A stretch of 64,000 bases of DNA from Lentibacter sp. XHP0401 (GCF_025751535.1 NZ_JAOWLC010000014.1:1-64000), one strand, 5' to 3'. Shown: positions 45,475 through 55,281, counted from the first letter of the stretch. Notes: generated by a model from the letters alone, not told the origin. Made by a program: numbers and translations.

Positions 45475-46773
45475 TCAAGTGCAGTCGCGCATTAGGCTGT
45501 TTGAGGCGGCATGACCGCTGGCGGCGGCTCCGTTGAGCAGAGCCTGATAGAGATAGTCGCCACAGAAATAAACTTGCTGCGGCATGGCATTTTGCCGTTC
45601 CCGAAAGGCGCGCAGTTCTTTGCAATACCCGGGCTGGAATATCGGCAGCATCCGTTCAATCCATTGGCTGTGGCAATCTAGGCAGTGCGTTTCCAATTCG
45701 GGGCAGATCGCAGTCATGCGCTCCGCAATCACCTGATCCAACTGCCCTGTCCGCCCCTCGTCGCGGGCACGGGCAACCGCGTCGGGTGAAAGCTGTGCAT
45801 AAAGTTGCGTTTTCTCACCTTCGGGTGATGCTTGAAACAAGGATACACCTTGTGCTGCGGCTCTTGAATAGAACTGCATCGTTTCTTCCTTATAGCAGTC
45901 CAGCATGTAGTGGACCGCTCCGTAGGAGCTATATCGGACCTGTTCAAAGAAACCGGTATCTTCATCACCAAGAGATGGCATGAGCGCGGGAACCAGATCG
46001 CCCGGCAACGCGCAGATGACAAAATCTGCCGTCAGAGTTTCGGCCTTGTCATCTTTCAGAATCTCAATTCCGCAAGGCTGGCCCGGGTTAATGCGCGTGA
46101 CCTTCACGTTGGTCTGTATTTCAAGACCTTCGGCCATCGCATCCGGCAGCGCTTGCATATCAGGCTTCAACGACATCACAGTCGTTCCGAAAAGGTTCGG
46201 AATCGTGCTGAGATAAAACGCGGCCGAGACCTCCTCGGGCAGCCAGTTTCGAGCGCCGATGAATATCGGATCTACCAACCGGGACAGCGCATTTTGTCCG
46301 AGAGTTTCAAGAATATAGTCCGACAGTGTAACATCGTCCGCCTCATACACGCTGGTGGCATCGTCGGGGTTTGCGCGACGTCGCAGTTTCCAGAGCTGAA
46401 TTGCATGACCCACCAGCCGCCATCGCTCTTTGAATGTAAGGCCGGGTGTAAATAAGCTGGATGGTCCGGGCATAAGGTGAACATTCCAGTTCAGGTTCTG
46501 CCCTACGGTCTTTGCGGTGAGTTGCCGCGAATGGGACAGATGATCCGTGAGCCCCAACTCGTCCAGCAGCGCAAAAAACGGTTTGCTGCATGAATACAAA
46601 AGACGCGCGCCCCGGTTGAACACCAAATCGCCAGCCCACTGTGTCCCGACACGCCCGCCGATTAGGTCCGTTTCTTCAAGAACGAGAACATGAAAACCAC
46701 GTTTCGAAAGGTTGCGCGCGGCGCTTAAGCCGGCGACACCCGCACCAACGACGACAACGCTTTTACCCAGCAT
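45475..46773 (-). CDS. FAD-dependent amine oxidase-type oxidoreductase
   Basis: 432 aa. The N-terminal dinucleotide-binding motif is SVVVVGAGVAGLSAARNLSK with LVLEETDLIGGRVGT, as in amine oxidases, phytoene desaturases and protoporphyrinogen oxidases. The C-terminal FAD-contact region is VYFCGDYLYQALLNGAAASG. The reaction is not determined by sequence. Its pairing with RidA favours an amine substrate. It is the promoter-proximal gene of the FAD-RidA-AraC unit. Confidence 0.82.
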   Translation of the reverse strand: MLGKSVVVVGAGVAGLSAARNLSKRGFHVLVLEETDLIGGRVGTQWAGDLVFNRGARLLYSCSKPFFALLDELGLTDHLSHSRQLTAKTVGQNLNWNVHLMPGPSSLFTPGLTFKERWRLVGHAIQLWKLRRRANPDDATSVYEADDVTLSDYILETLGQNALSRLVDPIFIGARNWLPEEVSAAFYLSTIPNLFGTTVMSLKPDMQALPDAMAEGLEIQTNVKVTRINPGQPCGIEILKDDKAETLTADFVICALPGDLVPALMPSLGDEDTGFFEQVRYSSYGAVHYMLDCYKEETMQFYSRAAAQGVSLFQASPEGEKTQLYAQLSPDAVARARDEGRTGQLDQVIAERMTAICPELETHCLDCHSQWIERMLPIFQPGYCKELRAFRERQNAMPQQVYFCGDYLYQALLNGAAASGHAASNSLMRDCT

Positions 46774-47091
46774 TTTGTGTTCATCCGAATAATTTCACGA
46801 CGATGCCATGATGCCGAATAAGAAGCTGGCTGCCAACGCTACGGTTTTTACAATTCAGGCGGTTTCCATTCGCTGAAAGAAGTTCTTTAGGTAGCCCCCG
46901 TCTGCTTTGCCCTGCTATACCACGTTAGTTCGAGCAGCGCGCAAAAACTCTGGGTTATGGATTCAGATCCGCACCGCTGTCTAGGCTCCAACTTATGAGT
47001 GCGCTGGTTTCCCCACTTCCCCTCCCGAGCATCAAAAGGGCTGGGCAACGTTAACTCGCAATCTAGCCTCATCTGTAGATTTTATTGAGAC
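46774..47091. other. Intergenic region between the two catabolic blocks
   Basis: 318 bp without a gene. It probably includes the promoter of the FAD oxidoreductase gene on its left and a recombination border on its right (the integrase-tail repeat). No tRNA fragment was found here. Confidence 0.4.
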
Positions 47092-47279
47092 AGCCCCCCG
47101 TCGAAGTTAACTGCCTATATAATTATGAAATCGGAGAACCCTTAATGGTCTCATAAACGCCAGCCAGACAGTTCAAGGCGCTTTTCTGAGGGTCTTGATA
47201 TTCCACTATCCGCAAGTCGGATAAATAGGATTCTCAGTCTCGGCTTGTTCCTTTACGCCCGTGGTCTATTCGACGAGCC
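47092..47279. repeat. Direct repeat of integrase 3' end, left copy
   Basis: Matches 62101-62288 with an offset of 15009, imperfectly but clearly (long exact runs such as CTGCCTATATAATTATGAAA). The match covers 30 bp downstream of the integrase stop and the last 52 codons. The two copies flank the second catabolic block. Confidence 0.85.
47123..47279 (-). pseudogene. 3' remnant of a tyrosine integrase gene
   Basis: Encodes ARRIDHGRKGTSRD, then a stop, then ESYLSDLRIVEYQDPQKSAL and VYETIKGSPIS, corresponding to the last 52 residues of the integrase at 62132-63469, including the tyrosine. It has diverged enough to have been a separate integrase gene rather than a recent copy. It is fused at its 5' side to a truncated helicase gene. 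Confidence 0.85.
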
Positions 47280-47971
47280 ATTCGGCATTTTTGGCGTCAT
47301 GCATCGTCAAGACACGAACATCTATATTTCCGAAGCCTGACATTTAGACCTCTAACCGGACGAGAATTGCGATCTCTTCCCTCATCACCCCAGCCAGCAA
47401 CAGGTTCGCTACCCAAGTTTCGAGCTCAGAGATTTCTGTTTTGGGATCGTCGAAAACACGGATCATCGGCGCAGGACCGTCGAAGACGGAGGTCACACCA
47501 TGACGGTTCTCCACCGCACCATCCGCCCCGACTAATGTCTCCGGCAACAAGGTGTTGCTACCCTTTCGAATTTGGTGCGAAGTCGGTTAATTGACCTTCA
47601 AACTACAAGGTCTGCCACGCACATCAACTCCCGCCGCCGAGCACGGGAAAGGTGCCCGAAATATCCGCTGGCCAATATCGCCGGCGAAGAACAGGCTGTT
47701 GGGTATCTCTCCATACATGGTGCCCAAAAGCATCAACTCCGCAACCGAGATATCCTGTGCCTCGTCGATGATCACATGCGTGAACGACAATGGCTCGCCC
47801 AACTCAAGGGCGTGTGCGCAGTCGGTCCGTCCAAGCAAACGATGTGAACTGGCTCCTCTGACCGGCATTTATGATCTCGGGAGGGCCGAACTTGTGGGTC
47901 GCTTCGTTCCGCGCATCAAGGCAAAACTCTGCCTTAAGCGTGTTCGATACGCGCCAATCCATCACACCTGA
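47280..47971 (-). pseudogene. UvrD-like superfamily I helicase remnant
   Basis: Recognisable pieces in order: SFTHVIIDEAQDISVAELML (Walker B region), NSLFFAGDIGQRIFRAPFP, then VN, a TAA where YRTSHQIR is expected, then TLLPETLVGADGA and EEIAILVR, and finally NIDVRVLTMHDAKNAEW, which corresponds to the TMHxAKGLEF motif. The gene breaks inside this motif exactly where the integrase tail begins. The 5' end is lost in other frames. It has at least two stops and one frameshift. Confidence 0.75.
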
Positions 47972-47976
47972 TTTAC

Positions 47977-48951
47977 CTATTTTTCTCTAAAACTGATTAT
48001 TATCGCTGCGACGACTATAACTACACCAACAACTATCAATCGGGCTGGTCCAGCAACGTCATAGGCGGTCAGGAAATTGAACAACAACGTTAGCATTGCC
48101 GCTGCCAAAACGGGCCCCATAACGCCACCTCGACCAACACCGAAACTTACCCCACCTAAAACAACTGCGGCCAACGAAAAGAGTGCGAGGTCTTGGCCCA
48201 AAATGACACTTCCTTTCCCTAGCGATCCGACCAAAACAATGGCAGCAAAAGCAGCAAAAGCACCTGACATGATATGAACAATAAAGACCGTCCTTACATA
48301 AGGAAGACCAGAAGCCCACGCTGCCTTGGGGTTGGTGCCAATCGCTCCGATCACCCTATTGAGCACACTGAAGCGCAACAAGACGGCGAAAACACAAGCG
48401 AAAGCAAACGTTACGAGCGGAATCATCGGAACGCCGAAACTTCGCATCCTCATTAACGCCACCAGATCTTCAGGCGCGCGGTCCGGCTGACGGATGCCCG
48501 ACAGAATTAGCACGACGCCTGACAATATCATCGCTGTGGCAAGTGTCACTAGAACCGCCGACGATCTGCGTATGGCGATGAACCAAGCGTTCACCGCGCC
48601 GCTGATCAAGCCTATAAAAATGGCCAGCAGGCAAAGAACTGGAGTTGAGGCTTCAATCCAACCTCCGGTCAGCACATAGACTGCAGCGACAATCACGCCG
48701 GACGAACTCAAATCGATTGATTGCACACGCATACAAAGCGACTGCCCGATGGCCACGAGGACAAGTGGTGCGGCTTGACGCATGATCGTCCAGAAAAAAA
48801 CCGGGCCAAGCATCGCAGGGCGCTCCACCCAAACAACGATCAACAGAATTATGAACAACGGATAAACAAAAGGCATATCCACGACTCGAGACATAAAATG
48901 CCTTATATTACCGGCTTGTGCCTGTGCGGGAATCTTATTGGTCAAACTCAT
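47977..48951 (-). CDS. Ribose-type ABC transporter permease (second)
   Basis: 324 aa with about nine membrane segments of the BPD_transp_2 family (RbsC-like), e.g. LVLVAIGQSLCMRVQSIDLS and GPVLAAAMLTLLFNFLTAYD. Start overlaps the stop of the first permease (ATGA). It forms a complete importer with 48948-52523. It is the last gene of the 13-gene operon; the helicase remnant lies directly downstream. Confidence 0.9.
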   Translation of the reverse strand: MSLTNKIPAQAQAGNIRHFMSRVVDMPFVYPLFIILLIVVWVERPAMLGPVFFWTIMRQAAPLVLVAIGQSLCMRVQSIDLSSSGVIVAAVYVLTGGWIEASTPVLCLLAIFIGLISGAVNAWFIAIRRSSAVLVTLATAMILSGVVLILSGIRQPDRAPEDLVALMRMRSFGVPMIPLVTFAFACVFAVLLRFSVLNRVIGAIGTNPKAAWASGLPYVRTVFIVHIMSGAFAAFAAIVLVGSLGKGSVILGQDLALFSLAAVVLGGVSFGVGRGGVMGPVLAAAMLTLLFNFLTAYDVAGPARLIVVGVVIVVAAIIISFREK

Positions 48952-49895
48952 ACCCCAATATCCTCGCGCTTTTGAAAGGCGATTGCACCAAGCAGAATAA
49001 TACCGGTGATCACGCGTTGAAGAAACGGATCAACCGACAGGTGGTTCATCCCGTTATTGATGAAAGTGAGAGCCGCAACGCCACAGACGACTCCCGCAAC
49101 AGACCCTACACCGCCAGAAAGCAACACTCCTCCAATAGCCACAGCCGTGATTGAGTTCAGTATCAGCGGATCCCCAATGTTCGCTGTGGAACTTCCCACG
49201 CGACCAAAGATAAACATCGCTGCGATCATCGCCGAAAGCGACGAAATCACATAACAGGCGATAACCAACTTTCGGCTATTTATTCCGCTCAGCCAGACTG
49301 CTTCATCGTTGGCGCCAACAGCGTAAACGCGCAACCCGAAAGAGGAGCGCGCAATAACGCCCCACGCTAAAAAAATAGCAGCTCCAGCCCAAAAAATTGC
49401 GACTGGAAATCCAAAGATAGTAGACCGCACCAGCGGTGCGAGAAAGGTCTGCACCTGTCCTGCTGCATCAGGCAGAATGAGCGGGGCGGCCCCGGTAAAG
49501 ATAATCATCATTCCAAGTGTCATTACGATAGGATGAACGCGAAAGACGGTTACCCCGATCCCATTTATCAGCCCAGTTAACAACGCGACACAAAGGCCAG
49601 CTCCTATACCAAGAGCCTGACTTGATGAGCTCACCATAATGGCAGCAACAACGCTGACCAAAGCGCCATTGGAAATGTCGATGCCCCCCGTGAGAACTGG
49701 GAACATCAGCCCAAGTGATAGAATTAACAATGGCGTTGCCTGCGGAACCAAGTTTGCCAGATTATCACCTGTCAAAAATCCTGTTGTTACAACAGCAAGA
49801 AAGATGGCAATGATTAGCGGTAACACTATTACGAAGGGGCTCAAGGCATCACGGCGGCGATGATCGCCGGTTTTGAAATTTATAATACTCAACAT
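48948..49895 (-). CDS. Ribose-type ABC transporter permease (first)
   Basis: 315 aa from the ATG at 49895, which overlaps the TGA of the ATPase gene by one base (TGATG). The membrane protein shows the family motif LSLGLMFPVLTGGIDISNGA and AVAIGGVLLSGGVGSVAGVV. It would pair with the second permease to form a heterodimeric channel. Confidence 0.9.
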   Translation of the reverse strand: MLSIINFKTGDHRRRDALSPFVIVLPLIIAIFLAVVTTGFLTGDNLANLVPQATPLLILSLGLMFPVLTGGIDISNGALVSVVAAIMVSSSSQALGIGAGLCVALLTGLINGIGVTVFRVHPIVMTLGMMIIFTGAAPLILPDAAGQVQTFLAPLVRSTIFGFPVAIFWAGAAIFLAWGVIARSSFGLRVYAVGANDEAVWLSGINSRKLVIACYVISSLSAMIAAMFIFGRVGSSTANIGDPLILNSITAVAIGGVLLSGGVGSVAGVVCGVAALTFINNGMNHLSVDPFLQRVITGIILLGAIAFQKREDIGV

Positions 49896-51469
49896 CAGAT
49901 GACCTTCTTCTTGTCGGTTATTGCAAATTGGAGAACACTTTCTTCGGTTGCGTCGTGGCCTGCGATTTCTGCAGTAATCTCGCCTCCCCGGACCACTAGA
50001 ATGCGATCGCACAGACCGATCACCTCGTTCATTTCGCTAGACGTAATGAGAATAGCGCAACCGTCGTCGCAAAATTCTCGCAATGCATTGTAGATCTCGG
50101 CTTTCGCACCGACATCAACGCCACGTGTTGGCTCCTCAACCACCAGCACTTGCACACCGGACACCAACCACCTAGCCAGCATTACTTTTTGTTGGTTGCC
50201 GCCCGACAAATTCACAACGAACTGCGAGAGTCCTGCCGATTTCAAACGCATACGCTGATTGACTGCCTCAATCGCCTCCTGCCCCCGCCTCGCACGAGAA
50301 AACAGACTGCCGCACCTGAAAAAACCAAGGGATACGTTCCGCTCGATGCTGTCCTTCAAAAATAAGCCTTCGGTCTTGCGATCTTCAGGAACAAATCCCA
50401 AGCCACTCCGAACAGTGGAGACGATGCCACGTTCTGGCGTGACGCGTTCACCCTCCAATGTGACCGACCCACTCACGGGCGGCTCCAAACCGACCAGCGC
50501 ACGGATAATTCCCCGCTGGCCTTGCCCTTCCAAACCTGCAAGCCCTAGAATTTCACCCGCTCTCAGCTCGAAGCTGACCTCAGGGCTACTCTGATTACAT
50601 TTCAGACGGTCAACCTTCATTTTGGTGGGGCGCTTGATGTCGGGATTACGCATTGGAAAATAGTCGCCGAGATCGCGACCAACCATCGCCTGTATTAGGC
50701 CAGCTTCGTCCGTTTCCCCTCTTTTAAAGTTGGCTGATAGACACCCGTCCTTCATCACCGTTATGACATCACTTAGACGGAAAATCTCATCTAGGCGGTG
50801 CGAGATATAGTAAACTAGTTTGCTCTCAGCACGAAGGTTTTCGATAAGGTCAAAAAGCTGCTCAGATTCAGCTGTGTTTAGCGCAGCTGTGGGCTCGTCG
50901 AAGATATATATCTTAGCGTCGTGCGAAATACCCTTGGCGATTTCAACAAATTGTTGCTCCGCAATGGTCAAATCACCGCATGGCCGTGTCGGATCAAGAC
51001 TTAGTCCGATCTTGTCGAGGAGGTCCTTGGATTGTTGCACCAACGCTCGCCGGTCAATCAATCCCAAGCGCCTAGGCTCGCGCCCGAAAAAAAGATTCTC
51101 GGCAACAGTCAGATTTGGAATCAAATTCAGCTCTTGATATATGGTCGAGACCCCAAGAGCTTGCGCCTCACGTGGATCATGAGGGTTAAAGTTGCTCCCG
51201 TCCACTTGGATAGTTCCGCCATCCGGGGTGTGAACTCCAGCAAGCATCTTCATCAGAGTGGACTTACCCGCACCGTTCTCTCCAGTCACTGCGTGAACAG
51301 TGCCTGAATGAGAAACCAGCGACACCTCATCCACTGCTGTGACACCGGCAAAGTGTTTGGAAACGGCGCTAAAGCGCGCCATTTCCGTTTTTTCAGATGT
51401 GCTACCAAGACCGGCAGCACGTGCATGGGCATGTCTGCAGTGCATGCCGGATCCAACGGTAACCTCCAT
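49895..51469 (-). CDS. Sugar-type ABC transporter ATP-binding protein (two ATPase domains)
   Basis: 524 aa from the ATG at 51469; a shorter start at 51385 (MARFSAVSKHFAG) is also possible because the first 28 residues are atypical. Domain 1 has Walker A GENGAGKST and Walker B IYIFDEPTAALN. Domain 2 has a degenerate Walker A (GLEGQGQRG), the signature LSGGNQQKV and VLVVEEPTRGVDVGAK, as in RbsA/MglA proteins. It starts one base after the binding-protein stop codon. Confidence 0.92.
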   Translation of the reverse strand: MEVTVGSGMHCRHAHARAAGLGSTSEKTEMARFSAVSKHFAGVTAVDEVSLVSHSGTVHAVTGENGAGKSTLMKMLAGVHTPDGGTIQVDGSNFNPHDPREAQALGVSTIYQELNLIPNLTVAENLFFGREPRRLGLIDRRALVQQSKDLLDKIGLSLDPTRPCGDLTIAEQQFVEIAKGISHDAKIYIFDEPTAALNTAESEQLFDLIENLRAESKLVYYISHRLDEIFRLSDVITVMKDGCLSANFKRGETDEAGLIQAMVGRDLGDYFPMRNPDIKRPTKMKVDRLKCNQSSPEVSFELRAGEILGLAGLEGQGQRGIIRALVGLEPPVSGSVTLEGERVTPERGIVSTVRSGLGFVPEDRKTEGLFLKDSIERNVSLGFFRCGSLFSRARRGQEAIEAVNQRMRLKSAGLSQFVVNLSGGNQQKVMLARWLVSGVQVLVVEEPTRGVDVGAKAEIYNALREFCDDGCAILITSSEMNEVIGLCDRILVVRGGEITAEIAGHDATEESVLQFAITDKKKVI

Positions 51470-51470
51470 T

Positions 51471-52523
51471 TTAGCGCGGAAACAGTTCAGAAATCTGTTC
51501 ACTGGTCAGGGTCGTTGGAACCCAGAGGTTGTCGTTGGCTTCAGGGTGGTAATATTCAGCCAGATTATCGTTGGTGATGGCCTCAGGTTCAGCCCAATAA
51601 GACTTAGCCAACTGCCCACCATCAAGCAATTCGGCTACACCGTTGAGGCCAACCGCGAACATCGACGGGGGGAATGACGCAGCCATGCTGTCGAGACCCA
51701 TCTCGGACCACTGGCGCATCAGACCATTGTTGCCTTCGCCTGTCATTAGAATGGGCTCAATACCCAATTCGGCAAACACATCCAAACAAGCACGAGTCAT
51801 GTCGGCTCCCCCAGACCAGATCGCGTCTGGTAAATCGCCCGACAGAACCCAGCTTTCGCAGAGTGGTTTCGAGCCCTCGTAAGACCACGCTCCATAGTCC
51901 TCACGCGTAACTTCAATGCCAGCGCCGTCTATGGCAGCAGACATTCCGTTGTAGCGCGCCACATCCTCTGAGTGCCCAGCAATGCCGCGCAGCGCCCAAA
52001 CCTCACCTCCGTCTGGTAGCTTTTCCACCAGCCATTCTCCACCAGTGCGACCATAAGATTCGCCACCAGCCCACATCTGGCTTGCATAATCGATATCAGG
52101 GTCGATCTGTCCAAAATTGATAACCGGAATACCCAACTCTTTGGCTTTTTCGACTTGCTCATTCAAAAGTCCGATTTGACCAGTGTGGATCATGATCGCA
52201 TCTACGCCACGAGCCAACATATCTTCTACGTCAGAGATCATAACCGAAACATCTTCTTGGTAGTTCGTGACGATCAGGTCTTCAAAACGTTCGTCAGCTG
52301 CGGCCGCCGAGCGGGCCTCTTCAACGGCCTGCACACGCCATGAGTTGGAAAGGTCGGGAAAGACCAAGGCAACAGTCCACGGGCCATCTTTCTTGAAAGC
52401 GCCCGCTTCCGTCATTGCGTCCCCCTGAGCCTCGAACCAAAGCAGGTCGGGTTCGGCCAAAGCCACTCCGCCCGCGAAGGCCAATGCTGTGGTAGCAGTT
52501 AAAAGTTGCTTAAGTTTTGTCAT
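51471..52523 (-). CDS. Sugar-type ABC transporter substrate-binding protein
   Basis: 350 aa with a signal peptide (LLTATTALAFAGGVALAEPD). Mature protein of the Peripla_BP_4 type: WTVALVFPDLSNSWRVQAVE and DVEDMLARGVDAIMIHTGQI. The ATG at 52523 follows GGGAGGAACTTTAAC, a strong ribosome binding site expected for an abundant binding protein. RbsB relatives bind sugars, polyols or other small hydroxylated compounds. The ligand is presumably the operon's substrate. Confidence 0.9.
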   Translation of the reverse strand: MTKLKQLLTATTALAFAGGVALAEPDLLWFEAQGDAMTEAGAFKKDGPWTVALVFPDLSNSWRVQAVEEARSAAAADERFEDLIVTNYQEDVSVMISDVEDMLARGVDAIMIHTGQIGLLNEQVEKAKELGIPVINFGQIDPDIDYASQMWAGGESYGRTGGEWLVEKLPDGGEVWALRGIAGHSEDVARYNGMSAAIDGAGIEVTREDYGAWSYEGSKPLCESWVLSGDLPDAIWSGGADMTRACLDVFAELGIEPILMTGEGNNGLMRQWSEMGLDSMAASFPPSMFAVGLNGVAELLDGGQLAKSYWAEPEAITNDNLAEYYHPEANDNLWVPTTLTSEQISELFPR

Positions 52524-52557
52524 GTTAAAGTTCCTCCCTTTTTTATGACATTCTTGT

Positions 52558-53505
52558 TTAGGCGACCCGGAAATCCGGCTCCTCCCCTTCGGCGATTTGC
52601 TTGGCCTGAAGAGCCGCGCCGCGTTGGATTGCAGCCACAGTGCCTTCAGAATACCAAGCGGAATGGTCCGACAGCGTGATGCCATCGACCCCAAACAGTG
52701 GGTTTCCCCGTGGTGGTTCAGTGGTAAATACATCCAGAGCAGCGGCTCGAACCCTCCCAGATTCGACAGCGTCTGCCAGAGCTGCCTCGTCAATCAGCAG
52801 CCCACGCGCGGTGTTGACCAGAATTGCATGCGGCTGCATACGCTCCAGAAAATCCTGATTAATGATACCAGTATTTTCTTCAGTTGCGGGAGCATGTAGC
52901 GTCAGAACATCTGACCGCTCTGCTAGTTCTTTAAGCCCCACAAGTTCCGCTGAAGTGGAGGTCTTCAAAAAGGGGTCGTAAGCGATGAAATTATCGACAC
53001 CAAAGCCCCGCATCCGCGTCTCAACTGCGCGAGCAATCCTGCCATATCCTAAAAAACCTATAGTCGAACCAGCAATCCTACGGATTGGCTCGTCTTGCCC
53101 TACTTGCCACGCACCATTGCGGACATCCCGATCTCGACTGACGATCCGGCGAACTGCAGCTAGTAGCAACGCAACAGTATGGTCCGCCACTTCGATATCG
53201 GCACCGTAGTCATTAACGCGCGCCACGATAATACCCATAGCCTTAGCAGCGGTCAGATCAATATGATCAACACCTATACCATAGCGAATGAGTCCTCGCG
53301 CACTCTCCATCTTGGAAATGAGGCCTCCATCCACGGGCGTGTCACGAACAAAGATGATCTCGGCATCAGTAACTGCGGCCTCCAGAGCGGCCCTATCGCC
53401 CGCTCCGTCACAAGTGACAATCTCGAAGCCCAGTGGTCCAAGGATCTCGCGCTCAAGGTCATAGTTGGCATAACCAGGTTCAATAACAACTGCTTTGCGT
53501 GTCAT
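52558..53505 (-). CDS. D-isomer-specific 2-hydroxyacid dehydrogenase
   Basis: 315 aa. NAD-binding motif STIGFLGYGRIARAVETRMR; family motifs ILVNTARGLLIDEAALADAV and AALDVFTTEPPRGNPLF; catalytic His in ITLSDHSAWYSEG. It oxidises or reduces a 2-hydroxy/2-keto acid. It overlaps the MDR gene stop by four bases. In this operon it could act late, on a hydroxy acid released after glyoxalase or dioxygenase steps. Confidence 0.9.
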   Translation of the reverse strand: MTRKAVVIEPGYANYDLEREILGPLGFEIVTCDGAGDRAALEAAVTDAEIIFVRDTPVDGGLISKMESARGLIRYGIGVDHIDLTAAKAMGIIVARVNDYGADIEVADHTVALLLAAVRRIVSRDRDVRNGAWQVGQDEPIRRIAGSTIGFLGYGRIARAVETRMRGFGVDNFIAYDPFLKTSTSAELVGLKELAERSDVLTLHAPATEENTGIINQDFLERMQPHAILVNTARGLLIDEAALADAVESGRVRAAALDVFTTEPPRGNPLFGVDGITLSDHSAWYSEGTVAAIQRGAALQAKQIAEGEEPDFRVA

Positions 53506-54515
53506 GTCTTACCTCCAATCGTGGCAACAATTTTGCCCTCGACCTTTCGGTCCCTCAGCAGACCGAGATATTTGGGGATTTCCTCAAAGTCGACCTGGAT
53601 CTCGATCATGGGGTCCAGCTCACCTCGCTCGACCATCTCCAACATCTCACCCAACATTGTGGCAAAATCGGCCTGCGTGCGCAGATCACCCGCACCATAC
53701 GCGCCTCCTAATGCGATTTCATGCACCGAAAGGGCATAGGTGTAGGGCTCAACGTTCGACAAATCAGGTAACGGGTCAGTTGTCGCGTATTGTCCATTAA
53801 AGCGGACGTGGCTGAAGTTTTCGTTTGCGTCTTTGGCCTTCACAACCTCAAACATCACATCCACGCCATCCGGTGCGATGGCACGGACCTGACTGTGCAA
53901 ATCGGGAGCGGTATAATCCAACACATAATCCGCACCAAGCGCTCGGACCCTTTCGAAGCTCTTTGGGCGCGCGAGACCAATCACTGTTGCGCCTAGAGCT
54001 TTGGCAATCTGCACTGCAAAACCTCCAGTGCCACCAGATGCGCCCTGCACTAGGATCACGTCCCCATCAGCCAAACGGACCTTCCGCGCCAAAGCCTGAA
54101 AGGCGGTTAGGCCCGCGCATGGCAAAGCTGCGGCAGCTTCATCAGTAACACTTTCAGGAATTGCGGCCAGCACATGCGCTGGAGCTGTAACGTATTCAGC
54201 AAAGACACCGTTAGGGCGGCCTAGATCATGATGCCAAGCCACACGCTGGCCGATAGCGACATGCGTAACGCCCTCGCCGACCTCCTCAACCACACCTGCA
54301 GCATCCAATCCCACAATGTGCGGACAATCCCACCAAGGGGCTACTCCGATGCAGAGCTTCCAGTCTACTGGGTTCAATGACACGGCATTGACACGGACTA
54401 GAACTTCCCCAGCAGAGACTTGAGGCTTAGGTGCCTCGATTGCGACGACTGTAGACAATTCGCCGCCCGGCTTTGGGCACAAGATCGCACGCATTGTTTC
54501 TGATGAGCTGCTCAT
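53502..54515 (-). CDS. Zinc-independent MDR oxidoreductase (quinone reductase-like)
   Basis: 337 aa. N-terminal GroES-like domain (VLVRVNAVSLNPVDWKLCIG, GLDAAGVVEEVGEGV) and nucleotide-binding motif LVQGASGGTGGFAVQIAKAL. Zinc ligands are absent. It would reduce an enone or quinone with NADPH. Start and stop overlap the neighbouring genes by four bases each, so it is tightly embedded in the operon. Confidence 0.9.
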   Translation of the reverse strand: MSSSSETMRAILCPKPGGELSTVVAIEAPKPQVSAGEVLVRVNAVSLNPVDWKLCIGVAPWWDCPHIVGLDAAGVVEEVGEGVTHVAIGQRVAWHHDLGRPNGVFAEYVTAPAHVLAAIPESVTDEAAAALPCAGLTAFQALARKVRLADGDVILVQGASGGTGGFAVQIAKALGATVIGLARPKSFERVRALGADYVLDYTAPDLHSQVRAIAPDGVDVMFEVVKAKDANENFSHVRFNGQYATTDPLPDLSNVEPYTYALSVHEIALGGAYGAGDLRTQADFATMLGEMLEMVERGELDPMIEIQVDFEEIPKYLGLLRDRKVEGKIVATIGGKT

Positions 54516-55246
54516 GTGATCAGATACCCGCCGTCGATAACCAGAATTGCACCCGTTACGAAAGATGCCATCGGCGATGACAGATACGCGACACCACCTG
54601 CCAAATCTTCTGGTTTGCCCCAGCGTTCCAATGGCGTTCGAGCCATTATCGGCCCTGACCGTTCAACATCATCTTGAAGCGCTTGCGTCAGAGGCGTGGC
54701 GATCCAGCCGGGTGCTATAGCGTTTACGCGAATGCCGTCCTTGGCGTAGGCAATTGCCAGCGATTTGGTCATCTGAGCCACTCCGCCCTTTGAAGCAGAA
54801 TAGGCAGGCACAAGACCGCCGCCAAAGAATGTCAGCATTGAAGCAGTATTTACAATCGTCCCGCCGGTCTCTGCCAGAAGCGGGCGAGCGGCGGCACATA
54901 TCCGCATTGACCCGTTGAGGTTAATATCCACTACATCAGCGAACACCTCGGCATCCAATTCGTCACCACGTCGAATTATCCCGGCACAATTCACCACATG
55001 ATGAAGGCTGTCGAATCTTTCGATCAACGAAGTCACAGCAGCCCCGTCCCGAACGTCAACAGCATGGGCAGCAACACCGGGCATCTCAGTCTCGGCCCGG
55101 TGGGCTTCGGCGTCAGTCGCTCCTGTCACAGTAACATTGGCGCCCTCATCCATGAAGGCACGCGCAATACCTGCACCGATACCCGATGTGCCGCCCGAAA
55201 TTAGCACTGATTTCTCTTTGAAGCACTCTATTGGCCAGATACTCAT
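54512..55246 (-). CDS. Short-chain dehydrogenase/reductase (SDR) 2
   Basis: 244 aa classical SDR: cofactor motif LISGGTSGIGAGIARAF, NNAG-like segment VNCAGIIRRGD, active-site Ser/Tyr/Lys in NTASMLTFFGGGLVPAYSAS and KGG, and C-terminal TGAILVIDGGYLIT. It overlaps the MDR start. It lies downstream of a second SDR of similar length, so the two may be duplicates with different substrates. Confidence 0.92.
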   Translation of the reverse strand: MSIWPIECFKEKSVLISGGTSGIGAGIARAFMDEGANVTVTGATDAEAHRAETEMPGVAAHAVDVRDGAAVTSLIERFDSLHHVVNCAGIIRRGDELDAEVFADVVDINLNGSMRICAAARPLLAETGGTIVNTASMLTFFGGGLVPAYSASKGGVAQMTKSLAIAYAKDGIRVNAIAPGWIATPLTQALQDDVERSGPIMARTPLERWGKPEDLAGGVAYLSSPMASFVTGAILVIDGGYLIT

Positions 55247-55281
55247 TTATTTTTCCTTTGCCACTTTTGATCAGTTGACCG

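Noticed and set aside
47280-47971. Functional helicase gene
   Set aside because: It has an in-frame TAA, another stop after ILVRLEV, a frame change near the Walker B motif and a truncated end.
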